DNA of 64,000 nt from Ficedula albicollis (GCF_000247815.1 NC_021681.1:16149192-16213191), one strand, 5' to 3'; counted from the stretch's first letter, positions 24,301 to 44,787 are shown. The notes: generated by a model not told the origin, from the letters alone. Translations and numbers: made by a program.

Positions 24301-27300
24301 GAATAAAAAAAAGAAACAAATAATAGGGGCAGCACTTGAGGCGCTGCCTTATGCTTTTCCTCCATGTGATGGAGAACTGAGCTGCTCCCACAGAATCCCC
24401 ACTCCAGGGTAGGGATGGGGAAGGGACAATGGCAAAGGTGCTGCCTTTTGCTGTGGGTGACAACCTGCTATGACCATCACACAGAGCCCTGGACCTTCAC
24501 TACAGACAAAGCTACTGCCCCTCTCCTTCCCCAAAGGACACCTGAACATCACCACTACCAGCCCTGGGGCGTGCAAACCCCAGCCTGACACTAATAACTA
24601 GAAAAAAGGACAATGAGAGGATCTCCTGCACTCACAGCAGCACAATGGGAAGGAAAAGCCATGCCAATGGCCCAGCTCAGCAGGACCAGGCACATGCTAT
24701 CCCACAGCACAGCACACCCATCTACCCAGCACAGCCTGGTGACCTGCCTGCAGGATGGCACACAGCTCCACACACTTCCCCTGCATGTCAGGGGAGGACT
24801 TGCTCCCCCAAAAGGGGACAGAGGTGGGGACAGCACACAGTTGCCTGGCACCCAGCCCTACAGACGGTCCCGGCCTGCCAGATGGGCCTTGGGCACAAGG
24901 AAAGGGAAGGTGGCAGAGCTTGGATACCCCTTCACCACCTTGTGCAAGAGAACCAGCACACACAGACTTCCATGAGTGTGAATATTCCATGAACATTCTC
25001 CCACCAAAGGAGTTTAATTAATTGTCTGTAAAAGGAGAATTATTTATCATGTAACTTTTCAGCACAGTAAGGGCAAGTATTGTCACGTCTTTACTCTCCT
25101 TAAAAATAGATGATGAAAAGGATTTAGACCTTCCATGGCATTGTACCTTGACATGGAGAAATAAATACACTGGACTTTCACTGCATTTCCTTTACTTAGA
25201 GCACCAATGACTATAAAATTGCACCCCTGAACCTCTATGATTTGTTTCACTTTGTCTGCATTCCTGTTTCTCAGCGAAAAGAAAGAGGCTTATGGTTTGC
25301 AAAGTGGCAAAGTTAGCAATTACACATCTCCCAGCACCCTTACTGGATCTCACTGGTGCTTGAAGGGAGATATCATGCTTCTTCCCATGTACCTGATGGT
25401 TTCTCAGCACAAAGCTTTCTTGGCTCCTCATTTTCTGTGTTCTTCCAAGAGTTTGCCATGTGATATCTTCCAACCTGCTACACCTGAGCACAGTATTCTG
25501 GAAGAGTGCAAATCTACTCGTTTCAAACATTCCCTACAGGGTGTGATTGCAACATCACACCAAAGGTACAAACCACTCGAGACCAGGAAAGGTCTCTTCA
25601 GCCTTCTTCTGTCTCGCTGTGTGATTCACAGGAGCACCTAACAGCCTAACACCACCATCACACCTGTCCTCACCTACTCCTACCCTACCATACTAAGCTT
25701 GTCAGCAGGAATTTTGTCGCTAGCATTTGAAGCCAGCATTTGTTACTGAGCCAAGTGTTTTTATTTTTTACTTGGTGATGGGGAAAACCAGAACAGAGCC
25801 GTGGAAGCTTTTGGAGGCAAAGATCTCTCCAGGACTTGCCAGACAGTATTTTTAAAGACTGAACTGGCGCAGCACCAAGGAAGTTGACATCCAATGTGCA
25901 AGCAAGACCAGCTCCATGACAGCCATCAGCCAGGCTTGAGGAGCATTAGTGACTGCAGTCAGGAAAACAGAAGGCAAAGGAGGAGATAGAAAGCCAGACT
26001 AATACTGCTCCTCTCACAAGAGGTACAGACATATGCCCGGTCACCACCCAAGAAGGGAATATTGAATAAAATGACGGGGGAACCTTCATGAGCAACTGCA
26101 ACATCTTAGGCATCAGTGGCCAAGCACAAGTCAGCACATGCCAAGACTGACCACAGAGCAGTGTGTGAGATACCACAGTTGGCCTTCAGCCTAGAAACAG
26201 GACACACGTGTGGGAGCAGAGTGGGAAGAGCTGGCAAGTGAAGGCTATGTCCTGTCAGGGCTGTGAATCTGCATGTTGCACACAGCAGCCTTGCAAAAGC
26301 CATTTGCCCATAGCCACCATATATATAGTTACAACCCCCAGAAACACAGCTGACCTGATCACCAGGTCTTTATCAGCATTCACAGAGACCACAGAAGGTC
26401 AAGAGAGCCATCATCCAGGAACAGAGGACAAGCACAGCAAGCTCAAAGGGAACTTGACAAGCCAAAAATGACTGCAGTCACGGAGGACTGGGGAGAACTC
26501 GCTCATGTCACCCTCTTTTACTGAGGCGCTCAGAGGCAACAAAGCCTCTGACCTTTGATTAAACCACGCTACTCTCACAAGAGGGGGCGGCTTAGGGGCT
26601 CAGGAACTCAATAAGAAACTATTTATCTCAAGGTCATGGGTTCATACCCTCTTCAAGTTCTTTTTTCTTAGTCAATTAAAACAGGAGACTTGATCTGCAT
26701 GAAAAAACCCGTTGCTAAGGGCACAGCCAGATACTGCCTCATCAAACAGGCAGATTAAGAAAATACAGCCCCTTTGCTGCTCCCTGCACATGCCACAGCA
26801 GAGCACAGCAATTTTGGGAATGCTCCCTGCGCGAAGCGAGCACAACTCACTTTTGTACCCAGGGTGGGAATGCAAAAGGGGGCATTGCAGATGAGCGAGC
26901 ACATATGCCATCATCAGCCTCTACAGCAAGTCAAACACATCCATTTCCAGAGCATTCTGAAAGGAGCTGATCCTGCCCCAGCCTCTGAACCTAGCCCTGA
27001 GAGATTCCTGCCCATCCTGGTACCATTCCTTCGAGAGGATGGCTGTTCAGCCAGTGACTGCTGCCCAGCCAGCCATTCCTCCTACCCCAGCTGGGGCTCA
27101 GAGGCCCAAACCCCACCACAAGGTAATGGTGAAGATAAATGAAAGGCTGGAGAGGTGCTTCTGCTTTTCACACCTAGAGCAAACAGCAGTTACAGAGCTT
27201 GAGGCTCTGCTTCCAGGGAGCCCAGCCACTTTGGACTGGACACCTTCCAGCCCTCAACCCAGCAGTGCCACCAGTCAACCCTTCCAATCCACACAGAAGG

Positions 27301-27507
27301 AGCACAAACACTTGCATGGACACTCAGAACCAGCCAAAAAAGGAAAAGACCCTCTGACCCCCTCCTGCTGCAGGTTCAGTCCTGTCGAGGCAAAAACTTG
27401 ACAGAAGCAGAGACTGGGCAAACAGAAAGGAAAAGAGGCATCTTCCACTGTAATAGCAGGCCAAATTCAACATATGAATTAAAGTTCATGTGTAGCTGAA
27501 ACCAATT

Positions 27508-27559
27508 ACTGATAGAAATGAAACTGTCTAGGAACTGATAGAAACCAAACTATCTAGGA
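27508..27559. repeat. Imperfect 26-bp tandem doublet
   Basis: ACTGATAGAAATGAAACTGTCTAGGA is followed directly by ACTGATAGAAACCAAACTATC-type sequence at a 26-base offset, with three substitutions. This is a small local duplication. Confidence 0.8.
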
Positions 27560-29840
27560 ACTGAACATGTGAGCACACACACACATTCAAAACCTTTTTG
27601 TTCTTCTTGCTGGCTTTTAGCCCTTAAAAAGCCAAGATAAAAACACACTCTGGCACACAGGGTACACGCACTCACTTCTATCACCTTTAATGGTTCCCAC
27701 CAAGAAAACACATCCTCAATTCCAAATGTAATTATTAGCTTCGTAACATTTTTTACAATCCTGTGCTTCTTCTATATTTATCTGTTGGTCCAACAGCAGG
27801 CAAAGGATTCAAGCACAAATTCCCTCTGCACCAGGATGGAGCTGCTGGCCCTGATGGGGCCCTCCTATGTGTCAGTGCAAAGTAACACGGCACAAGCAAG
27901 GGGTTTGGAAACCAATAGGAAGTCAGCAGTTTTGTTCTGCTCACCAAAGATGGTAATTATTTTGGAAAAGACTACGTACCCTTTTGGCTTTTAATTAGCA
28001 GCAAACCAAGTCCACTCAGCTCCTATGAGCAAGAAACTATTAAGGGTTATGGATCCCCAACCAAGGAAAACAAATTTGTACCAGTCCTTCACCCCCAGAA
28101 TAACTTCTGATTGTCAAGCACAGTTACCAGGGGAATGAATAGGTTCTCCTGCGAGCTCCTCACTCAATTAAACTAATGCAGACAAAAAGGCTGGGCAGCA
28201 GCTGCTGGCAGCACAGGCCAGAGTCAGATGCACACACTTGGTGCAGCAAAGGGACTGCAGCAGGTTCAGAGCAATGAGGGACAGGACAAGCCCCCCAGAG
28301 CCCCTGTCGTCACAGAAGGCATCCAAGACTGGTCCTTAAGGTGCTGAATGGCAAAAACTGGTGGGGTCTGTGCCCCAAGGAGACTCCAGGAAATTTTAAC
28401 CACACATAGGTATTTAGAGCCATCATTCCTATTTCATGGAGACTGATGAAGAACTGAGTGGGGAAACATCTAAGGAAAGTTCTTGATTTATTAGTAATCC
28501 AGAACTATCCTACTGCTGCTCCAAGCACTTCACTTAGCAGCCTTATAATTACAACTCTGCCTGAAAAATCAGGACAGCCACCCAGCCAGAGCACAAAATA
28601 GAGGCCAGGCAAAATGAATGTGATCCTCAGTCCTTCTTGAAGACTTTTTGAATCACAAACTAGAGAGTCCAGAGACAACTCCAAAATAAATCATCACCAC
28701 TTTCTGGTCCTCAGAGGTGTTTAAGCTTGCAACTAAATGTTGACATTTGGGGAAAGAGAGGGAGGCAAGTAAAGGATACAGGCCAACCAGGAGCATCATG
28801 ACTTCACACATGGCCCCACAGAGGTGGGCACATCAGCATAGGGACAAAGGCAGGCAGCAAACAAAATCCCCAGCTCCCCCCTTTCAACTAGACTTTAATG
28901 AAGTGGGAGTGTATAAACGTACTGGTAAATCCTATTCTCCCTCACAAACTAAAGGAAGTTGTGTCTTTGATGTCAATGGAAGCCCAGCCCAGCCCTCTCA
29001 CACTGACAGAGCAGCCTGAGGCAATGGCAGCAGGTGCCCTGCTGAGCTGAGCCCACACAGCCACCAACACACACAGCTCCAATGGGATCTTCTAGCAGGT
29101 GTTACTGGAATCCTGGGCATCTCCCAAGCAAAGTGCAATGATATTTAACTTCCTTATGGCCTCTGGAGGCTGCCAAACATCTGTTGGGATTAGCTGGTTC
29201 ATGTTTGAGGAGTGCACACAAACACTAGCATAAGGAAGGGGCTGGCCTATTTATGGATGTGAATGCTGGACCAAAACCCAAACCCCCACACTGTACTTGC
29301 ACAAACGGCTGTATCTCCCCTGACACTTTTCACTGCTTTAGGATGGAGCTGCAGGGTGTCCCCTGTAGCTTACAGCTACTTCTGGTCGCTGATAACTTCA
29401 GTGAGTCATACTGCTCCCCTCCTCCACTTTACCCCATCCAAATGCACAACTGACTTTTGCTGACAAGGTGGGCCAGCACAGCTCTACCAGGAGCCCCCAG
29501 ATGAGGGTTGCCCTTTGCAGGGGAAAACCACCTTCCCCCAAGCTCCATCCCACGCTCTGGAGTGCTGCAGATCACATTCACAGCCCACAGACTCCAGCAG
29601 GCTCCCAAACACCCAGCTGCAGCAGATCAGCCACCCAAATCCCTTGTGGCAAGGGACTTTACAAGTTTCATGTTTCTCTTGGGTGTCCCTCCCTCACACA
29701 GAGGCCTCGTGTGAGTAAGGGCTGAGGAATGAGACAGTGAGCGTGCACAGCTCAGAAACTGCAGCGATAAACAGCCATGGGGAAGATGAACTCCCCAGGA
29801 AGGACGGGAAGAGCTCAAGTAGGTTCCAGATTGAACCATA

Positions 29841-29970
29841 CCTATTTGTTAAAGGGACATAAGTGGCAGTGTCTCCCAGTGGCAGAGCCACAGCAGCCAT
29901 ACATGCCTATTTGTTAAAGGGACATAAGTGGCAATGGCTCCCAGTGGCAGAGCCACAGCAGCCATACATT
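29841..29970. repeat. Tandem duplication, two copies of 65 bp
   Basis: CCTATTTGTTAAAGGGACAT at 29841 recurs at 29906. The copies continue through CCCAGTGGCAGAGCCACAGC and CCATACAT. They differ at GCAGTGTCT versus GCAATGGCT. The event is recent. Confidence 0.92.
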
Positions 29971-35082
<5,112 letters not shown>

Positions 35083-38000
35083 TAAAGGAGAGGGTAGTTA
35101 CAAAATGATGCATAAACAAGACCTGACTGTACAATTGAGAGCTAACAGGGCAGTTTACTAAATGTTAATTAAATCCTTAGTGCCTGTTACTCCAGTCATG
35201 GAGATCAACTTATTTTTAAATTAAATAAGCAGTAAATGCTTAGATGAACTTCTATTAAATTTCACCCAGTGAGTGAAGTATGTGGGGCTTTTAATAGACA
35301 TTAAACAAGATAGTTATGGCAAGTTAGCTGATACTTTATTACCTAAAGATAATGGCCATATTAAATCTCAACTAACTATTCCACTGGCAGCACAATCATC
35401 CAAGATTTGGCGGAAGTTTTCCTGCCTTGAAGCATCACTGAGCATCAGGAGCAGGGGGAGGAAGGCAGCCAAGAACTCAATGGCACCCATTTAGAGGGTG
35501 CTCATGTGCATAAACTCTCTTCGATCCCAGCCAGACCTGCAAACCCCAAAGAGGGTTGATGGGCTATTACATAGCAACAAAACTAGCATAAGCCAGAGAC
35601 CCTCATGCATCACTCCCTGCCCCAAACCAACCTAAGTAACGTACACGTTTGCTGAGGAATCACAGTATCTCAAGGTTTCCTTGTGCCATCAAGGGCAATA
35701 GAAAACATCCTAACAGCCTGCAACACTCAAGAGCTTATAACTTTGTCTAAGAAAAGGTTATCAGCAGCCCACAACTCCACCAATGTTTGTTTTCCTTCCC
35801 TGAGCATATTGTGATAGTTTGGGAGTTCTTCTGACTCACACATGTGTGTCACTGTCACCCACAGATCGCAACAACAGATACTGACAGTCTAAAATGACAG
35901 AGACTTGCTGACAATGACTTTAAAATGATCATTTTCATGCCAGCTCTTACAGTTGCTCAGAACCTGATCGAAACCAGCTCTTGGAGATCAAAACAGAATC
36001 TTCACTGAGTTGTCCCTAGTGATAACCTCAATTGCAACGATTTAGTGTGGGTAACGGGTTTTAGTTTTTTTTCATGTTTGGACTGGAAAACATCACCAGC
36101 CCTACGTGGCCTGCCATGCCTAGGAACATGATGAATGAAAAGAACCAGCCCTGCTAAAGTCTGCTTCTCAGGCAGGCATAAGCTCTCAAAAGCTTTAATG
36201 TTTTGTGGGGTTTTTTCTGGTCTGTGGTTTTCGGTTTGATTTGTTGTTTTCTTTTCTCTGTTTGTTTCTGTTTTGCAAAACAAAGAGCTTCCTAAATCAG
36301 AAAGAAGAAAACACTGAGTTCTTCAAACTTTACTGATGCTCTCCTCCAGCACCCTGATGCACACATGGACACCAAACACAAGATCTTCCCTCCTTTTCCT
36401 CCTCTGGAACCCTTGTTTGTAAAGTTACTTCAAGCATTTTCCTATGTATAAGCCACGCTCTTTAAAGGCATTGTTCCTTGTGAATCTGTGCATCACATAA
36501 CCCACATCCTTTCATAAGTTATGATTTCCATCTCCTTTGCTCCTTTCCTCCTCTGTTCTGGCTGCAATTGCAGTAATCTCTCTAGCTTTTCACAGAATTA
36601 TGCAGCTACAAGAGTGAGAGCAAAGGCAGATGCGGAAGCTAGTGGGGTGAAAAGACTGGCTGTGGAGGACCTTGTCTTGCAGACAGGAGCACCACTGTTG
36701 CACTCACATGTGCACACAGCAAACACAGATGATGAATCACAGACTTCTGCTGGGTCACATCGACTTCATATTCCTCTTACCTCCCCGAAAGTTTCACCCC
36801 ATCAAAAACAAAGTACCTAAAAAGCACACACATACCTAAAGAATCATACTATGATTTAGAAGGGACCTACTCTTGCCCAGTGTATATTTCTTCATCATCC
36901 TGATGCCATCTTTAAAACCTCTCCATGCATTCACAAGGACTAAGCTCCACCTTAGCAGGGCTGCCACAGAGCACACCAAAGCCTGGACAAGCAGTTAAAG
37001 GTGAAACCCAGCATCTGGGGCCAGCCAGAGCAGAGTGTGCAAGTGTTTCTCAAAGCCATGTCAGGGAGAGAAGAGCTCAGAAGGAAAAAGGCAGAGCTGT
37101 GTAGATCAGGCTTTCAGAAGCTTGAGGAGCAACAAATGAGGATGTATTGTCACACAACCGTGATGGGGTAGAACAATAGAGAAACCACTGCGGGCACCTT
37201 GAGACTATTTGTTTCCACAGACACACAGAAACTATGTTCTTGGAACAATTTGTCATCCACCCAAGCTACTGCTTTTCTCTATCTCTGTCTAGTGTCAGCC
37301 AGAGACCTCATGGAAACCTACATGAAACTGTTTCTTCTTTCCAATTAGATGTTTAATGGTACAATGGGCACCACCACGGGCTGGTACAACTCTGAATGTA
37401 CCTGAACTCATACAGTCATGCCATCTTCTTTTCAGACTTGGCTAAACTCTTCTTCTGCATGATAAATGCCACCATAACTTACACTGAAAAGCACTTAACT
37501 TTCTTTGTTTTGAATCCACCACTTTCACCTTGGTTTTCACTTGTACAAAGGAATAGATATCCCTTTTCCACAGCACTCATCATTTCTCTGACACCTTCCT
37601 AACATGTGTCCTTTTAAAAGGAATGATCCCATACTGCTGGTAAAACCCCCTCAGGTTATCCAGCTCCCAACCATTCTTACTATCTCTCTCCAAAACTGCA
37701 TACATGAAGTTTGACTGATGACAAGGGTATTACTTAAGTTTTATAATAAAGCAGATAGACACAAGCAGTGATTTTAATAAACAAGGCAACAGCCAGGCTT
37801 CAAAATTGAATGGTGTCTCCACTCTCAGCATGAACCCCCACAGCATAATTCTTACTAGGAGTTATAATTAAAAATATATACTGATGATAATATATGAAAA
37901 AGCACTCCAGCCTCAGCAAGACTACAGCCTAGACTATTAGATACCTTGCAAAACTCTCTAGTCCAGGTCTGGAGCTTCATCCCTGAACAGCCTAGAGAAA

Positions 38001-39949
38001 CAAGTGCTTTAGCAAGGGATAAACACCTGAATCTGCCATTACACTGCTTGAAAACTTCAATTACACTGCACCACTTCCTTATTGTGCCCATTACCTCACT
38101 AACACAGCACAGCTGAAGGTGTTTCTCAGAGGAATGCAACTTGGAAATATAATGTGCCCTGCAAATTTCCAGGAGACAAAACAGGTAAAATAACCATGAT
38201 TCCCAAGATCCAAAAATCACTTCTGACCTGCCAGTCTAAAGCCAGGCTTTTGCCAGTTTTTCCTGGTTTCACAACAGCACATCGCAGACATCATTCAATA
38301 CTTTTATCCCCTGAAGCTGGGTGACTCTGCACCAAACACAAATAAGATAAAGGACTCATAGAGGTGGAACCCACACTGACATGGGCATGCCCACCAGCAT
38401 CCTGCCCTGACGTTCAGGCTGACCTCCAAACATGTTCCAAAGGCAAAAATCTCACCTCTGTGTGACAGGAATTGGAGTTTCTCTCCCAGCTCGGTACCAG
38501 CATCTCTGCCCTGCCAGTACCAACCCTACCAGGCAATCAGGGCTGGCAAGACAGAGACAGCTGTACAGTGAGAAAATCAGTAATTCTCACTGACCCAGGC
38601 ACCATGGAGACTGAGCATCAGCAACTCAGAGCAGCTTGGGGCTGCACCTGCAGAAGCTTTAATAAGACAGTTTTAGCTTCTCTTTCCTGGACATGTCCCC
38701 CATTTGCACCCAGGAGTTTACCCAGGCAGCACACAAGGGCTGCATGCCACCAACCAGGACTGCTGGCAACATGGGACACACACAGCCAACATGCCACAAC
38801 CACACAACACACAGGGTGGGAGAGACTTTTGGGAAGCAGCTCTCCACAGGACCATTACTGATGGCAACTTACTGCTATGCTGGACCCAGGTGTCCCTGAT
38901 CTGGCAGTTTTACCCAGCCTATATAAACTGAGCCAGGTGGAAAAAGAAAACCTGAATAAAACAATTAAAGGAAAACCATCTGTGAAACAAGGGCAACAGG
39001 CCTGAAGGGCCCATTAGCAGCACCTGCATCATAAAGTTAAATGCAGGATTTGACAGGGAGGGTAGGGGCTTGTTGACAGGTGGCTCTGTGGCCACCACCC
39101 ACACCATGACCTGCTGATGGCCCATCCCTCAGGAAAAAACCCTCCAACAAAGACTAAACAATTGAAATAGGGGAATAACAGAGCTAAAAAATTTAGGCGC
39201 AATCGGGTTTAAGGCCATGGGGTGGGCAGGGGGAGACAGACAGGCAGAGAGAAGTTTTCAACAATAAATCTTTATCCACAGACACACATACTTCCCAAGG
39301 GAAATCCCAGACTATTATTTAGCCTTGTGTGGGCCAGTCCTGCTTCAGCAAGGGTGGGGATAATTAGAAAGTCCCCCACATCCCTAAACTGTACTGCTGC
39401 TGCACAGCAGGCTAAGCTACACGCAGGACAGCAGCCAACATTTTTCAGCAAGAACACAGCCATATTATTAACATAGAGATGAAATGCTATGTCCTCTCCT
39501 CCAGCTCTGCATGTTCCCATACTTTCCTAATATCCCATTTCTCTAATGACTTGCTGAGCCAGCACCTGCTGTATCACCCAGCTCCCAGGCACTCCCCAGA
39601 TTTTGCCCCAGAAATCATTCCTGGAATGTATAAGCACAAACTCTACAGGTAAATAAGGTCATGGAAACAAAGAAGTCCTGGAATGTGTCAAAAAACACTT
39701 GTGTTCTGTGTGAGACCTTCCTTTTTTTGCATGAGTCAAAACCCCTTTGTGCAGAGGGACCAAGGTGTTGCAGATGTTCAGGGGACGCAAGCTCCTTCAA
39801 CTGTTGTGTATCAACTGCCTAGCAAAAGAGAAAGAGACAGGAAACTAACCCAAGAACAACGCAACTGGGCTAAAAAGTCAATTTCTACAGGTGTGGGAAA
39901 AAAGAAACAAACAAAAAGTAATCAAAACAAAGCAGGAGAATCCAACTCT
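35083..39949. other. Unique non-coding DNA between the first G tract and the CpG island
   Basis: No supported gene. A T/G-rich low-complexity patch lies at about 36195-36285. A possible but unconvincing CR1 tail near 36838 is discussed under rejected items. CpG frequency rises only after about 39950. Confidence 0.45.
36195..36285. repeat. T/G-rich low-complexity patch
   Basis: The plus strand is dominated by T-runs broken by G and GG (TTTTGTGGGG, GTGGTTTTCGGTTTG, TGTTTGTTTCTG). On the minus strand this is an A/C-rich tract. It has no exact period. Confidence 0.65.
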
Positions 39950-40164
39950 GGTTCGTTTCAGCGGCAGGGCCAAGCTGCACCTCGAGGTACGGGCGGCAGA
40001 GCAATTAGGCAGGAGTTGCCTCACCATCACCTCCTCGGGAGCACTGCAGCTTCCCAGCACAGCCCCGGGGCGCGGGGAGCGCTCCCGAGCAGCGGCAGGG
40101 TACGGTTTGCCTGCTCAACCGAGGAGAGCAAGAAAAGGGGAGGGCAAAAAAGAACTTCATACTC

Positions 40165-42350
<2,186 letters not shown>

Positions 42351-42365
42351 CGCTCTGCCCGCGGC

Positions 42366-42373
42366 TGACGTCA
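42366..42373. promoter_or_regulatory. CRE palindrome TGACGTCA
   Basis: This is a perfect full-length cAMP response element in a CpG island. The sequence is the known CREB/ATF site and is common in constitutive and cAMP-responsive promoters. It lies 208 bases upstream of the candidate start codon at 42574. Confidence 0.6.
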
Positions 42374-42420
42374 AGGGCCCAAATTCCTGCCTTTCCCTGC
42401 AGGCAGATTTGTCCATGTAA

Positions 42421-42493
42421 GGGCTGGGGCCGGGGCCGGGACGGGACGGGACGGGAGGGGGCTGCGCTCCGGCCGGGGGGCGGCGGCGGCGGC
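42421..42493 (+). promoter_or_regulatory. G-quadruplex-prone GC-box region with CGG run
   Basis: From 42421 to 42461 eight or more G-runs of three to five are separated by loops of only 2-3 bases (GGGCTGGGGCCGGGGCC, then three GGGAC units, then GGGAGGGGG). This is a textbook G-quadruplex pattern, and several of the runs are also GC-box-like Sp1 sites. A short (CGG)n follows at about 42480-42493. It begins only 70 bases right of the G homopolymer. Confidence 0.75.
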
Positions 42494-42573
42494 TCCCGGT
42501 ACCGGGAACGCGGCTGGAGGCTGCGAGCATCACCTTCCTGCATCCCGGAGCCAGGGGAGCCTTCCGCACAGAA

Positions 42574-42700
42574 ATGCACCCTGTGCCTTGCACGATCCCA
42601 CTTTTCACAGGGAAGTTTTGTCCAGGACTGCTTTTGATTCTTTGGGTGCTTCTCCAACCGACTTTTAATCTGTGGTTGCCCAGCTGGGGCAAAGAACAAG
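42574..42700 (+). CDS. Candidate first coding exon with signal-peptide-like start (unrecognised)
   Basis: The ATG at 42574 is the first ATG after a start-stop pair (ATGTAA at 42415-42420). It has G at -3. The frame encodes 42 codons plus one base: a short start (MHPVPCTIPLFTGK), then a strongly hydrophobic core (CPGLLLILWVLLQP), then a polar end (SWGKEQ). That looks like a signal peptide or signal anchor. The exon ends at AAG|GTGAGG, a strong donor. Beyond it the frame meets a TAA within the intron at 42712-42714. It ends in phase 1, matching the acceptor at 46757. It sits directly downstream of the broken CpG island. Seen: the frame, hydrophobic run, donor and island. Inferred: that it is translated. 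T-rich DNA gives Leu/Phe/Val-rich peptides by chance, so I stay cautious. I do not recognise the peptide. Confidence 0.27.
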
Positions 42701-44340
42701 GTGAGGGGAGGTAAAAGGTGCAGGGAGTTCCAAAGGAGCTGCCTGTTCACAGATTCAAAACAAGACTTGTCACGAATACTGAGGAGAGGGGGAAGGGAAA
42801 CTATTTTCTGATTGCTTTCTGTTTGATTGTTTTGTGGCTATCTGTATGGAGTGCAATTAAAATAAATTGGGATGTTGAGTGTGATTGTTTTTATAATGGA
42901 ATGTTGCCCTTTAAGTAGCTGTTCGGTATCTGCATCTGCCCTGAAGAGAACGGGAAGACAGAAGGGTTACATTGTGTTCAGGCTGTGGAGGGGAGCGCTG
43001 CCAAGCCTTACTCATTTGGAAAGAAATTTCTGGGTGAGTTTGTAGGCACTTCAAAATGTATTTCATTTTTAAAATAAAGGACTCTGGTGTGTGCTTTCAG
43101 AAGATGTTTATATCTTATCCCATTACCAGCTTTAATGTCCACAGTCAGTGCTTGAAAGCCCCAGGAGGGCAAGACTGCTTGTTTGGACACAAAAAAAAGG
43201 ACAGTAAGTGCCTAAAGGACTTAAGCTGTAGCAGAGAATGGTGATTCAGCCTCTCTCCACCTTCCCTGGCTGCCAAAACCAGTGTACTTCCCAATCAGAG
43301 ACCCCAAGAGATTTCACCCCACCCTGGCAGACTCCTCAGAAGGGAAACATGGCATTTCCCAAATTTAGTCCTCAGTGCAAACCCCCCATCTAGGGTTGAT
43401 TTGGTGTCCCACGCTGGCCCTGTGTACCAGGGGTGCTAAATTCCCTCCAGGAACAGAGGCCAGGGCCAGGTTGTCTTCTTAGAAGCACTGCAGCTAAATC
43501 TGTGTGAGCAGTCATGGCTGCAGGTGTTTTCTAAGCATCAGGACATGACTAGAAATACCCCAGCCTCGTCCTAGGCGCCTACCTGGTGTTCAAACCCTGC
43601 TGGATCCTAAACCAAAGCTGAATGGTGCATGAATCACCAGGGCCCCGTGTTGTAGGTGTTACCTAGAGAGCCAGCAGTGCTCTGTGAAGGTGGCCTCTTG
43701 TGCAAGACAGGGCAAGGCTGATTTCCAGATGGAAGAGCCTGTAGCACCAGCTCGAGCTCAGCAGCCAAAGCCTTTGCCTGAGGCCCTGTAAAGCCAGGTT
43801 CAGTTCCCTCCTGCAGAACCTACATTTCACCTGTCTCCTTCCAGCTGAGTGCTGGGCTGCAAGGTCATGCTCCTGCACTGCGCCCTGAGCACAACTCTCA
43901 AGGGGATTTTCTTCCACCAGGAGCAGTGGTCATCACCAGGGGTTTCCTGGCATCCATGTCTGTCAGCCTCAGCGTGGTGGAGCTCTTGATGGCAGATATA
44001 CACAGGAACTGTTGCCTGTTTTGGTTTTTTCTCTTCAAGTTTTCTTGCAGAGCTGCAAAAGCCCTTGTGTTGTGTCAACTGGTATCTAGGGGAAGTATAT
44101 GAGCACTAAAAAAACATTTTTGGCCCGAGATGAGAGACAAGTGTTCTCCATTTAGTATTTCAGACAAGACCAATGGTAAAATATTTTCCTGGTCCCATAT
44201 CCAACAATTATTGCTTCTTTATCCATCAAGCTTATGAAATTTTCCAGTGCTGTTAACAGATGATAGAATACTGTGTCCATCCATAGCAGCCTACTTTAAA
44301 TGATTCCCAAAAGTTTTAAGCTTTGAGCCTCCAGAGTTTG

Positions 44341-44456
44341 AGATAGTAACTACTACTACCACCTCCATTTTGCTGGTAGATGAACTGTGACTAATCCTCT
44401 GCAGCACAGCAGCAGAAGTTTGATTTGCAGCCCATTACCCTTGTAACGTGCTGCCC
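44341..44456 (-). mobile_element. MIR-like (CORE-SINE) remnant, reverse orientation
   Basis: The segment starts with the TACTACTACCACCTCC-type run that precedes the CCATTTT of reversed MIR copies. It continues through TGGTAGATGAACTGTGACT and GCAGAAGTTTGATTTGCAGC, and ends at TTGTAACGTGCTGCC. The last part matches the far end of MIR copies (usually ...CTTAACCACTGTGCTATGCTGCC). Divergence is high but nearly the full length can be followed. Confidence 0.6.
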
Positions 44457-44787
44457 AGAATGGTCACTGCCTTGTCAAACACAGCATCAGTTTTCTGAGA
44501 TTTTTTTTCAGTTTCCTATCATGACCAATATCATTCACTTTGGAATTGAAAGCAGAAAATTCAAGGTGTTGAGCCTGGCTGTGAAAATCTGCTCTTTGCC
44601 TGGAAAGAATCAAAAATACTGGCAAACATACAATCATTCCTTTGGTAATATCTACCGTACCATAGCAGCAAAATGAATTAAACAGCAAAAGACTGAAATG
44701 CCTGACATTGCGTAGGCCAGTCAGGGGGCAGGAATACAGGAGTCAGCTGGGCCAGTATTAATTCAAGGAAATTAAGTTTTTTAGTGT

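Larger units (their letters stand above)
21515..29840. other. Unique non-coding DNA
   Basis: No supported gene in about 8 kb. A plus-strand frame of 150 codons at 21586-22038 and frames of up to about 134 codons elsewhere (such as 25237-25641) lack splice partners and recognisable domains. A weak MIR-like patch near 24165-24300 and a 26-bp doublet near 27508 are listed separately. Confidence 0.45.

Noticed and set aside
28430..28480. Possible further reversed MIR core (CCTATTTCATGGAGACTGATGAAG...)
   Set aside because: The match covers too few positions to separate from chance.
1425..29970. Direct repeats considered as a CRISPR array
   Set aside because: The repeats are contiguous tandem copies without regular unique spacers, and the DNA is eukaryotic.
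35811..35900. TGTGATAGTTTGGGAG-type sequence suggesting an ERV LTR edge
   Set aside because: No paired LTR, primer-binding site, polypurine tract or target-site duplication was found.
36838..36870. Possible minus-strand CR1 tail (GAATCATACTATGATTTAGAAGGGACC)
   Set aside because: It resembles the start of a reversed CR1 3' end, but the following sequence does not continue into the CR1 body, so the similarity may be chance.
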